Source: Shimia gijangensis
GTDB lineage: Bacteria; Pseudomonadota; Alphaproteobacteria; Rhodobacterales; Rhodobacteraceae
Direction of reading: 5' to 3'
DNA: 64,000 nucleotides
NCBI RefSeq assembly: GCF_900142085.1
Contig: NZ_FQZQ01000019.1
Location: 1-64,000 of the forward strand
The stretch's first letter is position 1. Every line of letters starts with the position of its first letter. A program made the position numbers and the translations under genes. The notes beneath the pieces were generated by a model. The model did not search any database, was not told the DNA's origin, and saw nothing but the letters and a program-made list of their open reading frames with translations. Positions 55,776 through 64,000 of the stretch are shown piece after piece.

Positions 55776-56960
55776 TTAACGATACTTCGCGGTTGTGATT
55801 TTGCCGCCTTTGATGACGATCTCACGATAGCCCCCGGCCGCTTCACCACCACCGATCAGCTCAACCGCGGTTGCGCCAACATAGTCGATTTCGCCGCCAG
55901 CCGCGAGGATTTCGAGACCCTTGGCCAGCTCGCCAGTGTTGATTTTCTCGCCCGGTGCGTTTGCGACGTCCATGATTTTACCAGCGTAGTCGCCAGGGTT
56001 GCTCGAACCCGCGGCTTGCATGGCCAGCATGATCAGCGCCGCGGCGTCATAGCTTTCACCAATGTAGGGGCCAGATGCATCAACTGTTTCCGAAGAAATC
56101 GCTTCGACGATCATTGTCGTGTTGGCGCTTTCCGAACCCGGAACCGTGCCGATCGAACCTTCGATCTCGTCGCCGAATGCCTCTTCCAGCGCACCACCGA
56201 TCATACCATCTGGCAGGGCGAACGTGTCAAATGCACCTGTGTCCAAAGCAGCGCGGATGACACCGGGGCCACCTTGGTCGACATAACCGGCTACGATCAG
56301 GATATCGCCACCTGCAGATGCCAATGAGGCAACTTCGGCCGAGTAGTCGGCTTTGCCATCTTCGTGTGCGAATGTTGCGGTGACTTCACCACCGGCCGCC
56401 GCGTATGCGCTGGCGATGCTGTCAGCCAGACCTTTACCATAGTCGTTGTTGGTGTAGGTGATCGCAGCCGATTTAAAGCCCTGCTCCATCAACACATCTG
56501 CCAGAACCTGACCCTGACGGGCGTCCGAAGGCGATGTGCGGAAGAACATGCCGTTGTCTTCAGCGGCCGACAATGCCGGAGAGGTGGCCGAAGGCGAAAT
56601 CATGACCATGCCGTTTGGCACGGCGACGTTTGCCAGAATGGCACCGGTCACACCAGAACAGTCCGCCCCAACGATGCCTTTGACACCTTCAGAGGTGATC
56701 AGACGTTCCGCCGCAGCAGAGGCAGCCGCCGCATCGATACAGGTCGAGTCACCGCGCACCGAAGACACGGTCGCGCCACCCAAGAGCTTGCCCGAGTCGG
56801 ACACTTCTTTCATGGCGTATTCGCTACCGGCAGCCATGGCAGGGGTCAGCGATTCAATCGGGCCGGTAAAGCCCATGATCACACCCAGTTTGATATCTTC
56901 AGCGGATGCGGCGCCAGCCAGCAAAGCGGTGGCAGCAGTCGCCATCATTAGTTTTTTCAT
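55776..56960 (-). CDS. livK: Branched-chain amino acid ABC transporter substrate-binding protein
   Basis: The 394-residue periplasmic protein of type I fold has a signal peptide (about 1-20, ending GAASA), then IKLGVIMGFTGPIESLTPAMAAGSEYAMKEV. The ligand-pocket segment is VKGIVGADCSGVTGAILANVAVPNGMVMISPSATSP. Two cysteines (in STCID and ADCSG) may form a disulfide. The ligand could be leucine-type or another amino acid or amide. I chose the ATG at 56960, with GGGAGATAACA upstream; the longer open frame reaching 57203 runs into the divergent gene. Confidence 0.93.
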   Translation of the reverse strand: MKKLMMATAATALLAGAASAEDIKLGVIMGFTGPIESLTPAMAAGSEYAMKEVSDSGKLLGGATVSSVRGDSTCIDAAAASAAAERLITSEGVKGIVGADCSGVTGAILANVAVPNGMVMISPSATSPALSAAEDNGMFFRTSPSDARQGQVLADVLMEQGFKSAAITYTNNDYGKGLADSIASAYAAAGGEVTATFAHEDGKADYSAEVASLASAGGDILIVAGYVDQGGPGVIRAALDTGAFDTFALPDGMIGGALEEAFGDEIEGSIGTVPGSESANTTMIVEAISSETVDASGPYIGESYDAAALIMLAMQAAGSSNPGDYAGKIMDVANAPGEKINTGELAKGLEILAAGGEIDYVGATAVELIGGGEAAGGYREIVIKGGKITTAKYR

Positions 56961-57124
56961 TGTTATCTCCCTAGTCAGTTTATTTTTCTGTCCAGCCCAG
57001 ACCCTATTCGGGGTTTTTTCAAAAGAAAAGGGGGGGGAAACGGGAATTGCCGCCAGGAAAGGCCGGAAAATGGTGATCTTCGTGCTAAATTGCCAGTCAC
57101 TAATCCAAAATGGAGAAATCAACC

Positions 57125-58228
57125 ATGATCCTTCGTCTGTTTGTTGGTCTTGTTCTGGGGGTACAGCTGAGCATCGCCCAAGCCCAGACTCTGGAGACAT
57201 CACAAGGTAGCGCCCGACTTGAGGTCATGGCTGATGGTTTGGCAACCCCTTGGGCGATAGGGTTTCTTCCGGACGGTGGCTTTTTGATTTCCGAACGCGA
57301 AGGACGGCTTTGGCGCGTTGACGATCAGGGTGCCAAGTTCAGAATTTCGGGATTGCCAGATATTCACAGCAAAGGGCAAGGTGGTTTGCTGGATGTGATG
57401 GTGCCCCGGGACTTTGCGCATAGTCGGGAGGTTTTCTTTAGTTTTGCCAAGCGTTTGAAGGGGGGAACGGGGACAGCTGTCATGCGTGCTACGCTCAATG
57501 CCGGGTCAGATCGTCTGACCAATCAGACCGTCATTTTTGAAATGAACACAGGTGTCTCAGGTGGTCGGCACTATGGAAGTCGTATTGTTGAGGCCCGGGA
57601 TGGCACGTTGTTTGTGACTCTGGGAGAGCGGGCGGACCGCGATCAGGCGCAGAACCTGGCTTCGCACAAAGGAAAGGTCATTCGCATTACCCGGGACGGC
57701 GCAATTCCCAAGAACAATCCATTCCTGAAAACTGACGGGGCCTTGCCGGAAATCTGGTCCTACGGGCACAGAAATCCACAAGGCGCGACGCTGGATCGAT
57801 CAGGTAAGTTATGGGTTACCGAGCATGGCGCCAAGGGAGGAGACGAGGTCAATCGCATCCAGAAAGGCGCAAATTATGGCTGGCCAGTGATTTCCTATGG
57901 AACCCACTATTCCGGTTTTAAAATCGGCGACGGCACCAGAAAACCCGGCATGCAGCAACCCAGCCATTACTGGGATCCATCAATCGCACCCTCTGGATTG
58001 TTGATCTATTCCGGCAAGCTGTGGCCACGTTGGAAAGGACATTTCTTTGTCGGGAGTTTGAAGTTTGATTATATTTCAAGGCTTTCTGGTTCAACTTTGA
58101 CGGAAAAAGAGCAAATAAAAGGACGCGAAACAGCCCGTGTGCGCGACATTCGCGAAGCACCAGATGGATCGATTTGGTTCATTGCTGAGGACGGGGGGCG
58201 TGTTTTTCGGATGTCGCCAAAAAACTAA
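57125..58228 (+). CDS. PQQ-dependent sugar dehydrogenase-like protein (soluble Gdh/Asd type)
   Basis: This 367-residue exported beta-propeller protein has a signal peptide of about 21 residues (FVGLVLGVQLSIAQAQ). Family motifs are LATPWAIGFLPDGGFLISEREGRLWRV, the catalytic His region in the early blades, SYGHRNPQGATLDRSGKLWVTEHGAKGGDEVN and IAPSGLLIYSG. It would oxidise sugars or related alcohols in the periplasm. The substrate is uncertain, and no pqq synthesis genes are in the window. I used the ATG at 57125, nine bases after GGAG, rather than the ATG at 57110. Confidence 0.85.
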   Translation: MILRLFVGLVLGVQLSIAQAQTLETSQGSARLEVMADGLATPWAIGFLPDGGFLISEREGRLWRVDDQGAKFRISGLPDIHSKGQGGLLDVMVPRDFAHSREVFFSFAKRLKGGTGTAVMRATLNAGSDRLTNQTVIFEMNTGVSGGRHYGSRIVEARDGTLFVTLGERADRDQAQNLASHKGKVIRITRDGAIPKNNPFLKTDGALPEIWSYGHRNPQGATLDRSGKLWVTEHGAKGGDEVNRIQKGANYGWPVISYGTHYSGFKIGDGTRKPGMQQPSHYWDPSIAPSGLLIYSGKLWPRWKGHFFVGSLKFDYISRLSGSTLTEKEQIKGRETARVRDIREAPDGSIWFIAEDGGRVFRMSPKN

Positions 58229-58387
58229 CCTTCAAACCGCAAATTTTGGCAAATTGGTGTGAATGCAAACGCGCTGATCCAAGCGTCTAAATTCGCCCCT
58301 GCTTGCTAAAATTGCAGTTTGGTAGCAACTTTAATGCGATAAATATGTTGTTTTAAAATGTTCAGTCCAATTTGAAAGGGTATGCCA

Positions 58388-58801
58388 ATGCGTTTTTTAG
58401 CCATTATTGTGGGGCTTTTCCTACCGACGTTTGCTGCAGCGCAAGTGTCTGACTCTACCTTCAGAGATTACGCTGAATTCTCGGCTTTTGTGGATACACA
58501 TTCGCAGTCCAGGGACATAACAAAGCTTTTGACGGTCCTTGGGGGACGAGACGAGTACACCAAAGAACAGATGGCAAACCTGCAGGCTCAGGTTTTCAAT
58601 CTCTACCCAGACGTGCTTCCGAATAAGACAATTTTTCATGAAAACGATTTGGGTGGCGGGGTTCGACAAGAGGTGCGGGCCTATTGGACGGGTCTGTCGT
58701 ATCTCTACCTGTATTTCCTGTTACACGAACGTGACGACGCACTAATCGTATTGCGATTTGCGTTCAACTCTAGTGCCGAGAAAATAATGGAAAACCTGTG
58801 A
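58388..58801 (+). CDS. Small exported hypothetical protein
   Basis: This 137-residue protein has a signal peptide (RFLAIIVGLFLPTFAAAQ). The mature part has no cysteine and includes LLTVLGGRDEYTKEQMANLQAQVFNLYPDVLPNK and a final AWTG-like aromatic stretch (AYWTGLSYLYLYFLL). No family recognised. AAAGGG sits eight bases before the ATG at 58388; an ATG at 58382 is too close to it. It converges directly with the GlxA-type gene without a gap. The 159 bp to the previous gene hold no obvious signal. Confidence 0.65.
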   Translation: MRFLAIIVGLFLPTFAAAQVSDSTFRDYAEFSAFVDTHSQSRDITKLLTVLGGRDEYTKEQMANLQAQVFNLYPDVLPNKTIFHENDLGGGVRQEVRAYWTGLSYLYLYFLLHERDDALIVLRFAFNSSAEKIMENL

Positions 58802-59806
58802 TCAGATAGACAGTCTGGCCGCCTGTGTGCCACGCTCGCGGTAAGGCGTCGTGTCGTAATGAGCACGGTAGCATTTTGAAAAATGGCTGGGCGAAGCAAA
58901 GCCACAGGCCAGTGCCACATTGATCACGCTCATATCGGTTTGCATCAACAGGTTGCGCGCTTTTTGCAGACGCAGCTCCATGTAATAGCGCTTGGGGGAA
59001 CGATTCAAATATCGACGGAACAGGCGTTCGAGCTGGCGGGTGGACATGACCACGTCCTTGGCAAGGATTGAGGGGCTGATCGGTTCTTCGATGTTGTTTT
59101 CCATCATCTGAATAACCTGGCTCAGCTTGGGGTGACGTACCCCAATGCGCGTTGGCACAGACAGGCGTTGTGTGTCCTGATCCGTGCGAATCGAAGAGTA
59201 AATCTGCTGGTCCGCCACCCAATTGGCCAGTTCTTCACCATGATCGTCGGCGATGATTTGCAAAAACATATCAATCGACGACGTGCCACCTGCGGTGGTC
59301 ATACGGTTTCCATCGATGCAAAACACCGACTTGCCGAGATCAACTTCAGGGAATTCTTCGGAAAAACTATCCCGGTTTTCCCAGTGAATAGTGGCTTTTT
59401 TGTTATCGAGCAGCCCAGCCTTGGCCATGATATATGCGGCTGTACACAATCCTCCAACGGTCGCGCCTTTGCGGGCTTCACGGCGCAACCAGTTCAACAG
59501 TTTTTTAGAGGTCGCGGCCTGAATATCGATCCCACCGCACAGAATGATCGTATCATCGCGGTGCAACTCAATTAAATCATCGTCCACCTTTAATTCTGTG
59601 CTTGTCGAGCTGGTCGCCGAGTCACCACCCTCGCCAATCAGAATCCAGTCATACCGCGGAACGGTGGCACCACGGTTTGCCAACCGCAGGCAATCCAAGG
59701 CGGATGCAAACGACAAAAGCGTGAAGTTCTTCAATAGAACAAAGACAAAGCGACGTGGCTTTGTTTGGGGACCAGCAGAGCCATTGTCGCGTGTGACTTG
59801 AGACAT
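58802..59806 (-). CDS. GlxA/GbdR-type AraC-family regulator
   Basis: The protein has 334 residues. The N-terminal two thirds are a DJ-1/PfpI (GATase1-like) domain starting FVFVLLKNFTLLSFASALDCLRLANRG, with LCGGIDIQAATSK and GLCTAAYIMAKAGLL. The C-terminal AraC HTH pair is at about 225-325 (TRQLERLFRRYLNRSPKRYYMELRLQKAR, VALACGFASPSHFSKCYRAHY). GbdR and CdhR, which sense glycine betaine and carnitine breakdown products, share this layout. The methylated-amine operon at 33-41 kb is a possible but unproven target. Confidence 0.88.
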   Translation of the reverse strand: MSQVTRDNGSAGPQTKPRRFVFVLLKNFTLLSFASALDCLRLANRGATVPRYDWILIGEGGDSATSSTSTELKVDDDLIELHRDDTIILCGGIDIQAATSKKLLNWLRREARKGATVGGLCTAAYIMAKAGLLDNKKATIHWENRDSFSEEFPEVDLGKSVFCIDGNRMTTAGGTSSIDMFLQIIADDHGEELANWVADQQIYSSIRTDQDTQRLSVPTRIGVRHPKLSQVIQMMENNIEEPISPSILAKDVVMSTRQLERLFRRYLNRSPKRYYMELRLQKARNLLMQTDMSVINVALACGFASPSHFSKCYRAHYDTTPYRERGTQAARLSI

Positions 59807-59962
59807 CGAGCGAATTCCTGAACCGTTTGAGTGTCAAAACACTCTTGTCGAAAATGTTAGCGCCTTTTCATAGCTACAGGTCAAGGCCGTTAATTCAGTT
59901 ATGGCCCTTGCTCAAGAGCTTTTGTATAGAGGGGCCTCAAACTTTGTTACCGGAGAAAGACA

Positions 59963-61330
59963 ATGGCAGAATGGCTCAAATCTGGCTGGCGCAACAAACC
60001 GCGGATCCAGATGCCTGATTACTTGGATGGAGACGCGCTGAAGGCCGTAGAGGCCCAGCTTTCAAGTTATCCTCCGCTGGTCTTTGCGGGCGAAGCGCGC
60101 AGCCTGAAGGCCAAGCTTGGCGCTGCAGCGCGCGGCGAAGCGTTTCTGCTGCAAGGTGGTGATTGTGCCGAGAGTTTCGAGCAGTTTAGCGCCGATGGTA
60201 TTCGCGATACCTTTAAAGTGATGCTGCAAATGGCGATGGTGCTGACCTATGGCGCCAAGGTGCCGGTTGTTAAAGTTGGCCGCATGGCAGGTCAATTCGC
60301 TAAGCCACGGTCTGCACCCACTGAGGTTGTAGATGGTGTGGAATTGCCAAGTTATCGTGGCGACATCATCAACGAACTGGATTTCACCTCGGCGGCACGT
60401 ATCCCTGATCCTGCAAAAATGTTGCAGGCCTATACCCAGGCCGCCGCAACACTGAACCTGTTGCGCGCGTTTTCGACCGGTGGTTACGCCGATGTAAATC
60501 AGGTGCACGCCTGGACTCTTGGGTTCACCGAAGGTGAAAAAGCCGCAAAATACCGCGATTTGGCGAACCGGATCAGTGACACATTGGATTTCATGCGGGC
60601 TGCTGGCGTGAACAACGAGTCGACAGATTCGTTGAAAACAGTGGACTTCTACACAAGCCACGAAAGCTTGTTGTTAGAGTATGAAGAAGCGCTCACCCGG
60701 TTGGATTCCACCAGTGGCAACTGGCTGGCCGGATCGGGGCACATGCTTTGGATTGGCGATCGTACACGTCAGCCAGACGGTGCCCATGTGGAGTTCCTGA
60801 GAGGTGTTCAAAACCCGATTGGATTGAAATGTGGCCCGACAACCACGGCTGAAGATCTGAAAATCCTGCTTGAAAAGCTGAATCCGGAAAATGAGTCGGG
60901 CCGTCTAACCCTGATCGCCCGTTTCGGTGCCGGGTCCGTGGGCGAGCATCTGCCGCGACTTATCAAGACCGTTCAGGAAGAAGGCGCAAACGTGCTTTGG
61001 ACCTGTGATCCGATGCACGGCAACACGATCAAATCGGCCACTGGGTACAAAACCCGGCCCTTTGACAGTGTTTTGCGTGAAGTCCGCGAATTCTTTGGCG
61101 TGCACAAAGCCGAAGGCACTGTGCCGGGTGGCGTGCACTTTGAAATGACCGGTCAGGATGTAACAGAATGCACCGGTGGCGTGCGCGCTGTTACCGAAGA
61201 GGACCTTTCGGATCGCTATCACACAGCTTGTGATCCACGTCTGAACGCATCGCAATCGCTGGAGCTGGCCTTCCTTGTCGCCGAGGAATTGTCTGCACTT
61301 AGACAAGAGCGTCACGCAAAAGCCGTTTGA
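59963..61330 (+). CDS. Class II 3-deoxy-7-phosphoheptulonate (DAHP) synthase
   Basis: This first enzyme of the shikimate pathway joins phosphoenolpyruvate and erythrose-4-phosphate. The 455 residues are of the plant-like class II type: [14 protein letters not shown] (metal Cys), [53 protein letters not shown] and [18 protein letters not shown]. It lacks the N-terminal extension of the mycobacterial enzyme. GGAGA precedes the ATG. It is monocistronic with a strong terminator. Confidence 0.95.
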   Translation: MAEWLKSGWRNKPRIQMPDYLDGDALKAVEAQLSSYPPLVFAGEARSLKAKLGAAARGEAFLLQGGDCAESFEQFSADGIRDTFKVMLQMAMVLTYGAKVPVVKVGRMAGQFAKPRSAPTEVVDGVELPSYRGDIINELDFTSAARIPDPAKMLQAYTQAAATLNLLRAFSTGGYADVNQVHAWTLGFTEGEKAAKYRDLANRISDTLDFMRAAGVNNESTDSLKTVDFYTSHESLLLEYEEALTRLDSTSGNWLAGSGHMLWIGDRTRQPDGAHVEFLRGVQNPIGLKCGPTTTAEDLKILLEKLNPENESGRLTLIARFGAGSVGEHLPRLIKTVQEEGANVLWTCDPMHGNTIKSATGYKTRPFDSVLREVREFFGVHKAEGTVPGGVHFEMTGQDVTECTGGVRAVTEEDLSDRYHTACDPRLNASQSLELAFLVAEELSALRQERHAKAV

Positions 61331-61357
61331 TAACGCGCTGGTAAAAAATAATAAAAA

Positions 61358-61393
61358 GGCGGGGTGCCATGTCCAGTGGCCCCGCCTTTTTTT
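61358..61393 (+). terminator. Terminator of the DAHP synthase gene
   Basis: Arms GGCGGGG and CCCCGCC (with further AAA/TTT pairing) around a 15-nt loop are followed by seven T. The A-rich flank makes it usable for the convergent PAS gene too. Confidence 0.9.
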
Positions 61394-61417
61394 GTTAGAT
61401 CACTCTTTACGCACCAG

Positions 61418-62089
61418 TCACCACCAACCGAAGGTGCGGCGCCTTTGTTGCCACGGTGCGGGGAAATGACGACAGCACAGCCTCTGGAATGGTAGAGGGT
61501 TCAGGCCGTGTCCGAGAGGCAGGCGCCTCGGCGGCGCTTTCCTTTTTCTGTTCCCAGTGCAACTCGCGCAGAAAACTGCTTTCAAGAAAAAATCGCCGGG
61601 GTCGAGACCCGACTTGACCCCTTGTCTCAAGCCCCCCAGAACGCGGGTCACATCGCCTTTTGAGGATCGCAGCGGCAGCAAAAGCAGTTCACCTTCCAGG
61701 GTAGGGCGACCCAACCCACGCTCTCCGATCAGGCTCAGGCGCGCTTTGGCGGGTCCCCTGAACACATCTTCCAAAGCCAGACGGAAGCTGTTGCGCGCGT
61801 CATCGCAGATCAGAGAGGAAATAGGCATGCCACGCACGTCCATTCCCATCACATCATTCAACAGACTGCCACCAATCCGAATGCGGGCCATTCCGGGTGC
61901 CATCCGCTCGAGAATAAAGGCATGTCGTAACGCAGATTGAAATCCGCGCGGATCCAATTCGGTCCTGCATGGCATGTCTCTGTCTTCTCGCAATGCCTCC
62001 CAATAGGCCTCGATTTCGCGCAAAACAGCACCCGCTCGGCGTTCTGGTTTGCGGCCCAATCCATTGTCAAATAATCCCATATCGCTCAC
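61418..62089 (-). CDS. PAS_5 domain protein
   Basis: The protein has 223 residues from the GTG at 62089, or 220 from the ATG at 62080; I cannot decide between these. Residues 20-165 match the alphaproteobacterial PAS_5 pattern: AYWEALREDRDMPCRTELDPRGFQSALRHAFILERM, ARIRIGGSLLNDVMGMDVRGM, LLLLPLRSSKGDVTRVLGGL. The basic tail (NRKRKAPPRRLPLGHG to the end) is low complexity. No effector domain is present. A TTAA-N7-GTAA sequence about 90 bp upstream is one base off a CtrA box. Confidence 0.8.
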   Translation of the reverse strand: MSDMGLFDNGLGRKPERRAGAVLREIEAYWEALREDRDMPCRTELDPRGFQSALRHAFILERMAPGMARIRIGGSLLNDVMGMDVRGMPISSLICDDARNSFRLALEDVFRGPAKARLSLIGERGLGRPTLEGELLLLPLRSSKGDVTRVLGGLRQGVKSGLDPGDFFLKAVFCASCTGNRKRKAPPRRLPLGHGLNPLPFQRLCCRHFPAPWQQRRRTFGWW

Positions 62090-62316
62090 CCGATATCTCT
62101 GCGTTTACCCCGTCACGACGGTTTCCCCGAATGGCATCTGGTTTTGTTAACCTTTTGCTCATGAGTGTTACCGCAACATTAACATCTCACATTTTCCCTA
62201 AATGCAGGGAAAAACGTTGGAAAATGGTTAATCTTGTGAGCCCTCCGCTGGCGCCTGTCTTGCGTGGCACCCCGGAATAGCTTTAGGTGTCGCCAAAGCC
62301 GAACAAGGAGAACTGC

Positions 62317-63207
62317 GTGCTTCATTCGATGACAGGGTTTGCCGCCCACAAAGGGATGGCCAACGGGTACAGCTGGGGCTGGGATTTGCGCGGCGTGAAC
62401 TCCAAAGGCTTGGATTTGCGATTGCGGGTGCCGGACTGGATCGAAGGGCTTGAAGGCGTTTTACGTGCCGAGTTGAGCAAAAAGCTGTCCCGTGGTGCTG
62501 TCACATTGTCGTTGCGGGTTCAAAAAGACGACGAAGACTCTCAGCAGGCGTTGAACCTTGGACAGCTGTCCACCGTGCTCGAGGCAATGGCCGAGGTTGA
62601 AACACAAGCCATGGATCGTGGTCTGTCGCTGGCACCATCGCACGCCAGTGATATTCTGGCTTTGCGCGGCGTCCTGGATACAGCCAGCATTGAGACCGAC
62701 ACCAAAGCGTTGCGCGCGGCGATTGTGGCAGATCTGCCAGACCTGTTGACCAGTTTTCTTGAAATGCGACGCAATGAAGGGGAAGCGCTGGATTCTGTGA
62801 TGAAGGATCAGCTGAACCAGGTTGAAGCATTGACCGAAGCCTCGGCAGAGGCCGCCGAGAAACGTCGCGATGATGTGGCGGCAAACCTGCGCGCCAATCT
62901 GGCGAGGGTATTGGAAAACGCCGACAATGTTGACGAAGGCCGGGTGGCTCAGGAACTGGCGATGATTGCGGTTAAAACCGATGTCACAGAAGAACTTGAT
63001 CGTTTACGGGCCCATGTTGTAGCTGCGCGCGATTTGCTGGCCAAAGGCAGCCCGGTGGGTCGCAAGCTGGATTTCCTGATGCAAGAGTTTAACCGCGAGG
63101 CAAATACCCTGTGTTCAAAGGCACAATCAGTTGACCTGACCGGGATTGGTCTGGACCTTAAAGCGGTGATCGACCAGATGCGCGAACAAGTTCAGAATGT
63201 GGAATAA
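62317..63207 (+). CDS. yicC: YicC-family endoribonuclease-like protein
   Basis: The 296-residue protein begins HSMTGFAAHKG, the family start. The middle is helical, and the C-terminal DUF1732 block has RLRAHVVAARDLL, GRKLDFLMQEFNREANTLCSKAQ and KAVIDQMREQVQNVE. YicC proteins are linked to RNA turnover. The start is GTG at 62317, six bases after AAGGAG; the open frame to 62287 has no better site. It sits ten bases upstream of gmk, a widespread pairing. Confidence 0.93.
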   Translation: MLHSMTGFAAHKGMANGYSWGWDLRGVNSKGLDLRLRVPDWIEGLEGVLRAELSKKLSRGAVTLSLRVQKDDEDSQQALNLGQLSTVLEAMAEVETQAMDRGLSLAPSHASDILALRGVLDTASIETDTKALRAAIVADLPDLLTSFLEMRRNEGEALDSVMKDQLNQVEALTEASAEAAEKRRDDVAANLRANLARVLENADNVDEGRVAQELAMIAVKTDVTEELDRLRAHVVAARDLLAKGSPVGRKLDFLMQEFNREANTLCSKAQSVDLTGIGLDLKAVIDQMREQVQNVE

Positions 63208-63216
63208 AGTGACAAA

Positions 63217-63867
63217 ATGACTGACATGTGCAACCGACGCGGTCTTCTTATTATTCTGTCTTCACCCTCTGGAGCGGGCAAATCAACGCTGGCCCGTCGT
63301 TTGATGCAATGGGATGAGGGTCTTAGTTTTTCGGTTTCGGCCACCACTCGCGCTCCGCGCAAAGGTGAAGAGCACGGTCGCGAATACTTTTTCCTGAGTG
63401 AAGATGAGTTTAAGAATCAGGTGACAGACGGGCAGATGCTGGAACACGCCCATGTGTTCGGTAATTTTTATGGCTCTCCCGCAGGTCCGGTGAAAAAGAC
63501 CATCGAGGCAGGCAATGACGTGTTGTTTGATGTTGACTGGCAAGGCGAGCAGCAGATCCGCAATTCTGACCTCGGCAAACACGCGCTGTCGATCTTTATT
63601 TTGCCGCCTTCGATCACTGAATTGCATCGCCGTTTGGTCAGCCGGGGACAGGACAGTGAAGAGGTGATTTCTAAGCGTATGCTCAAGAGCTGGGACGAGA
63701 TCAGTCACTGGGGCGCCTATGATTACGTGTTGATCAATGACGATCTGGATGAAACCGAGGCAGAGTTGAAAACCATCATTGCGGCCGAGCGTATGCGCCG
63801 TGAACAACAGCCAGCCCTGCAAGATCATGTGCGTGTCTTGCAAACCGAGTTTGAGGAGATGTCCTGA
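63217..63867 (+). CDS. gmk: Guanylate kinase
   Basis: This enzyme phosphorylates GMP to GDP with ATP. The 216 residues include the P-loop [15 protein letters not shown] (near residues 15-29), the GMP-binding [21 protein letters not shown] and the lid region around [12 protein letters not shown]. It completes, with guaB at 4 kb, two guanine-nucleotide genes in the window. Its TGA overlaps the next ATG by one base. Confidence 0.96.
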   Translation: MTDMCNRRGLLIILSSPSGAGKSTLARRLMQWDEGLSFSVSATTRAPRKGEEHGREYFFLSEDEFKNQVTDGQMLEHAHVFGNFYGSPAGPVKKTIEAGNDVLFDVDWQGEQQIRNSDLGKHALSIFILPPSITELHRRLVSRGQDSEEVISKRMLKSWDEISHWGAYDYVLINDDLDETEAELKTIIAAERMRREQQPALQDHVRVLQTEFEEMS

Positions 63868-64000
63868 TGTCAATTTATGAATTGGATGGAAAACGCCCGC
63901 AGGTTGATTCGGATGCCTGGGTTGCGCCGGATTCAAATGTGATCGGCAATGTTGAGGTTCAGGCAGGGGCGTCGATCTGGTTTGGCTGCACCGTTCGCGG
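63867..64000 (+). CDS. Gamma-carbonic-anhydrase-like protein (5' fragment, runs off the window)
   Basis: Only the first 44 codons are present: [13 protein letters not shown], then DAWVAPDSNVIGNVEV and GASIWFGCTVRG. This is the first turn of the left-handed beta helix of gamma carbonic anhydrase/YrdA-type proteins. Metal ligands lie beyond the window end. The ATG overlaps the gmk stop. Confidence 0.8.
   Translation, partial: MSIYELDGKRPQVDSDAWVAPDSNVIGNVEVQAGASIWFGCTVR

Overview
The window is a chromosomal segment of an alphaproteobacterium, most likely a marine Rhodobacteraceae (roseobacter group). This rests on gene content and gene fabric: a CckA hybrid kinase, an iscR-suf operon whose IscR lacks the cysteine triad, a class II DAHP synthase, DUF2235, PAS_5 and IalB proteins, LexA boxes of the GAAC-N7-GAAC type, and dimethylglycine-dehydrogenase-like flavoproteins beside an MttB-family methyltransferase. 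The DNA looks moderately GC-rich by eye; this was not calculated. No rRNA, insertion sequence, phage or CRISPR array is visible. Coding density is high and most genes lie in short, tightly overlapping operons.

Layout. 0-4 kb: tRNA-Gly(CCC), a DUF2235 hydrolase and a RACo-like corrinoid activator. 4-14 kb: housekeeping genes guaB-rsmB, cckA (with a full CtrA box), a small sulfotransferase, recA (two LexA-type boxes) and alaS, followed by a DUF1330 protein. 14-20.6 kb: a class II glutamine amidotransferase, then on the minus strand a prokaryotic pentameric ligand-gated channel, typA, an SMR transporter, a YitT protein and icd. 20.8-24.7 kb: a membrane-anchored glycerophosphodiester phosphodiesterase overlapping a secreted protein with a phospholipase-A2-like CCxxHD motif, then an HD hydrolase, a small protein and an alpha/beta hydrolase. 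24.8-32.8 kb: a ten-gene iscR-suf operon with a 17-bp palindromic operator on its promoter; four of its genes are small non-Suf proteins. A tRNA-Arg(CCG) follows.

33-43 kb is the main accessory region. A minus-strand operon encodes, in transcription order, an MttB-family methyltransferase, two paralogous FAD/GcvT-type demethylases and a class III aminotransferase. It is divergent from a LysR regulator, with a T-N11-A dyad between them, and a MmgE/PrpD gene follows the regulator. Gene order matches a plausible four-step route: quaternary amine, tertiary amine, secondary amine, primary amine, oxo-acid. The RACo-like protein at the window start could serve the methyltransferase. A GbdR-type regulator at 59 kb hints at the same methylated-amine physiology.

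43-51 kb: envelope genes (a DUF882 peptidase-like protein, a YcbB-type L,D-transpeptidase, lpxD, an acyl carrier protein with a NodE/FabF-like synthase, and IalB). Next is an intergenic region holding a well-formed candidate small RNA, then a HerA/DUF853 ATPase. 51-57 kb: a liv-type branched-chain amino-acid ABC operon with an unrelated secreted protein inserted in it. 57-64 kb: a PQQ-type sugar dehydrogenase, a small secreted protein, the GlxA/GbdR-type regulator, DAHP synthase, a PAS_5 protein, yicC, gmk and the truncated start of a gamma-carbonic-anhydrase-like gene.
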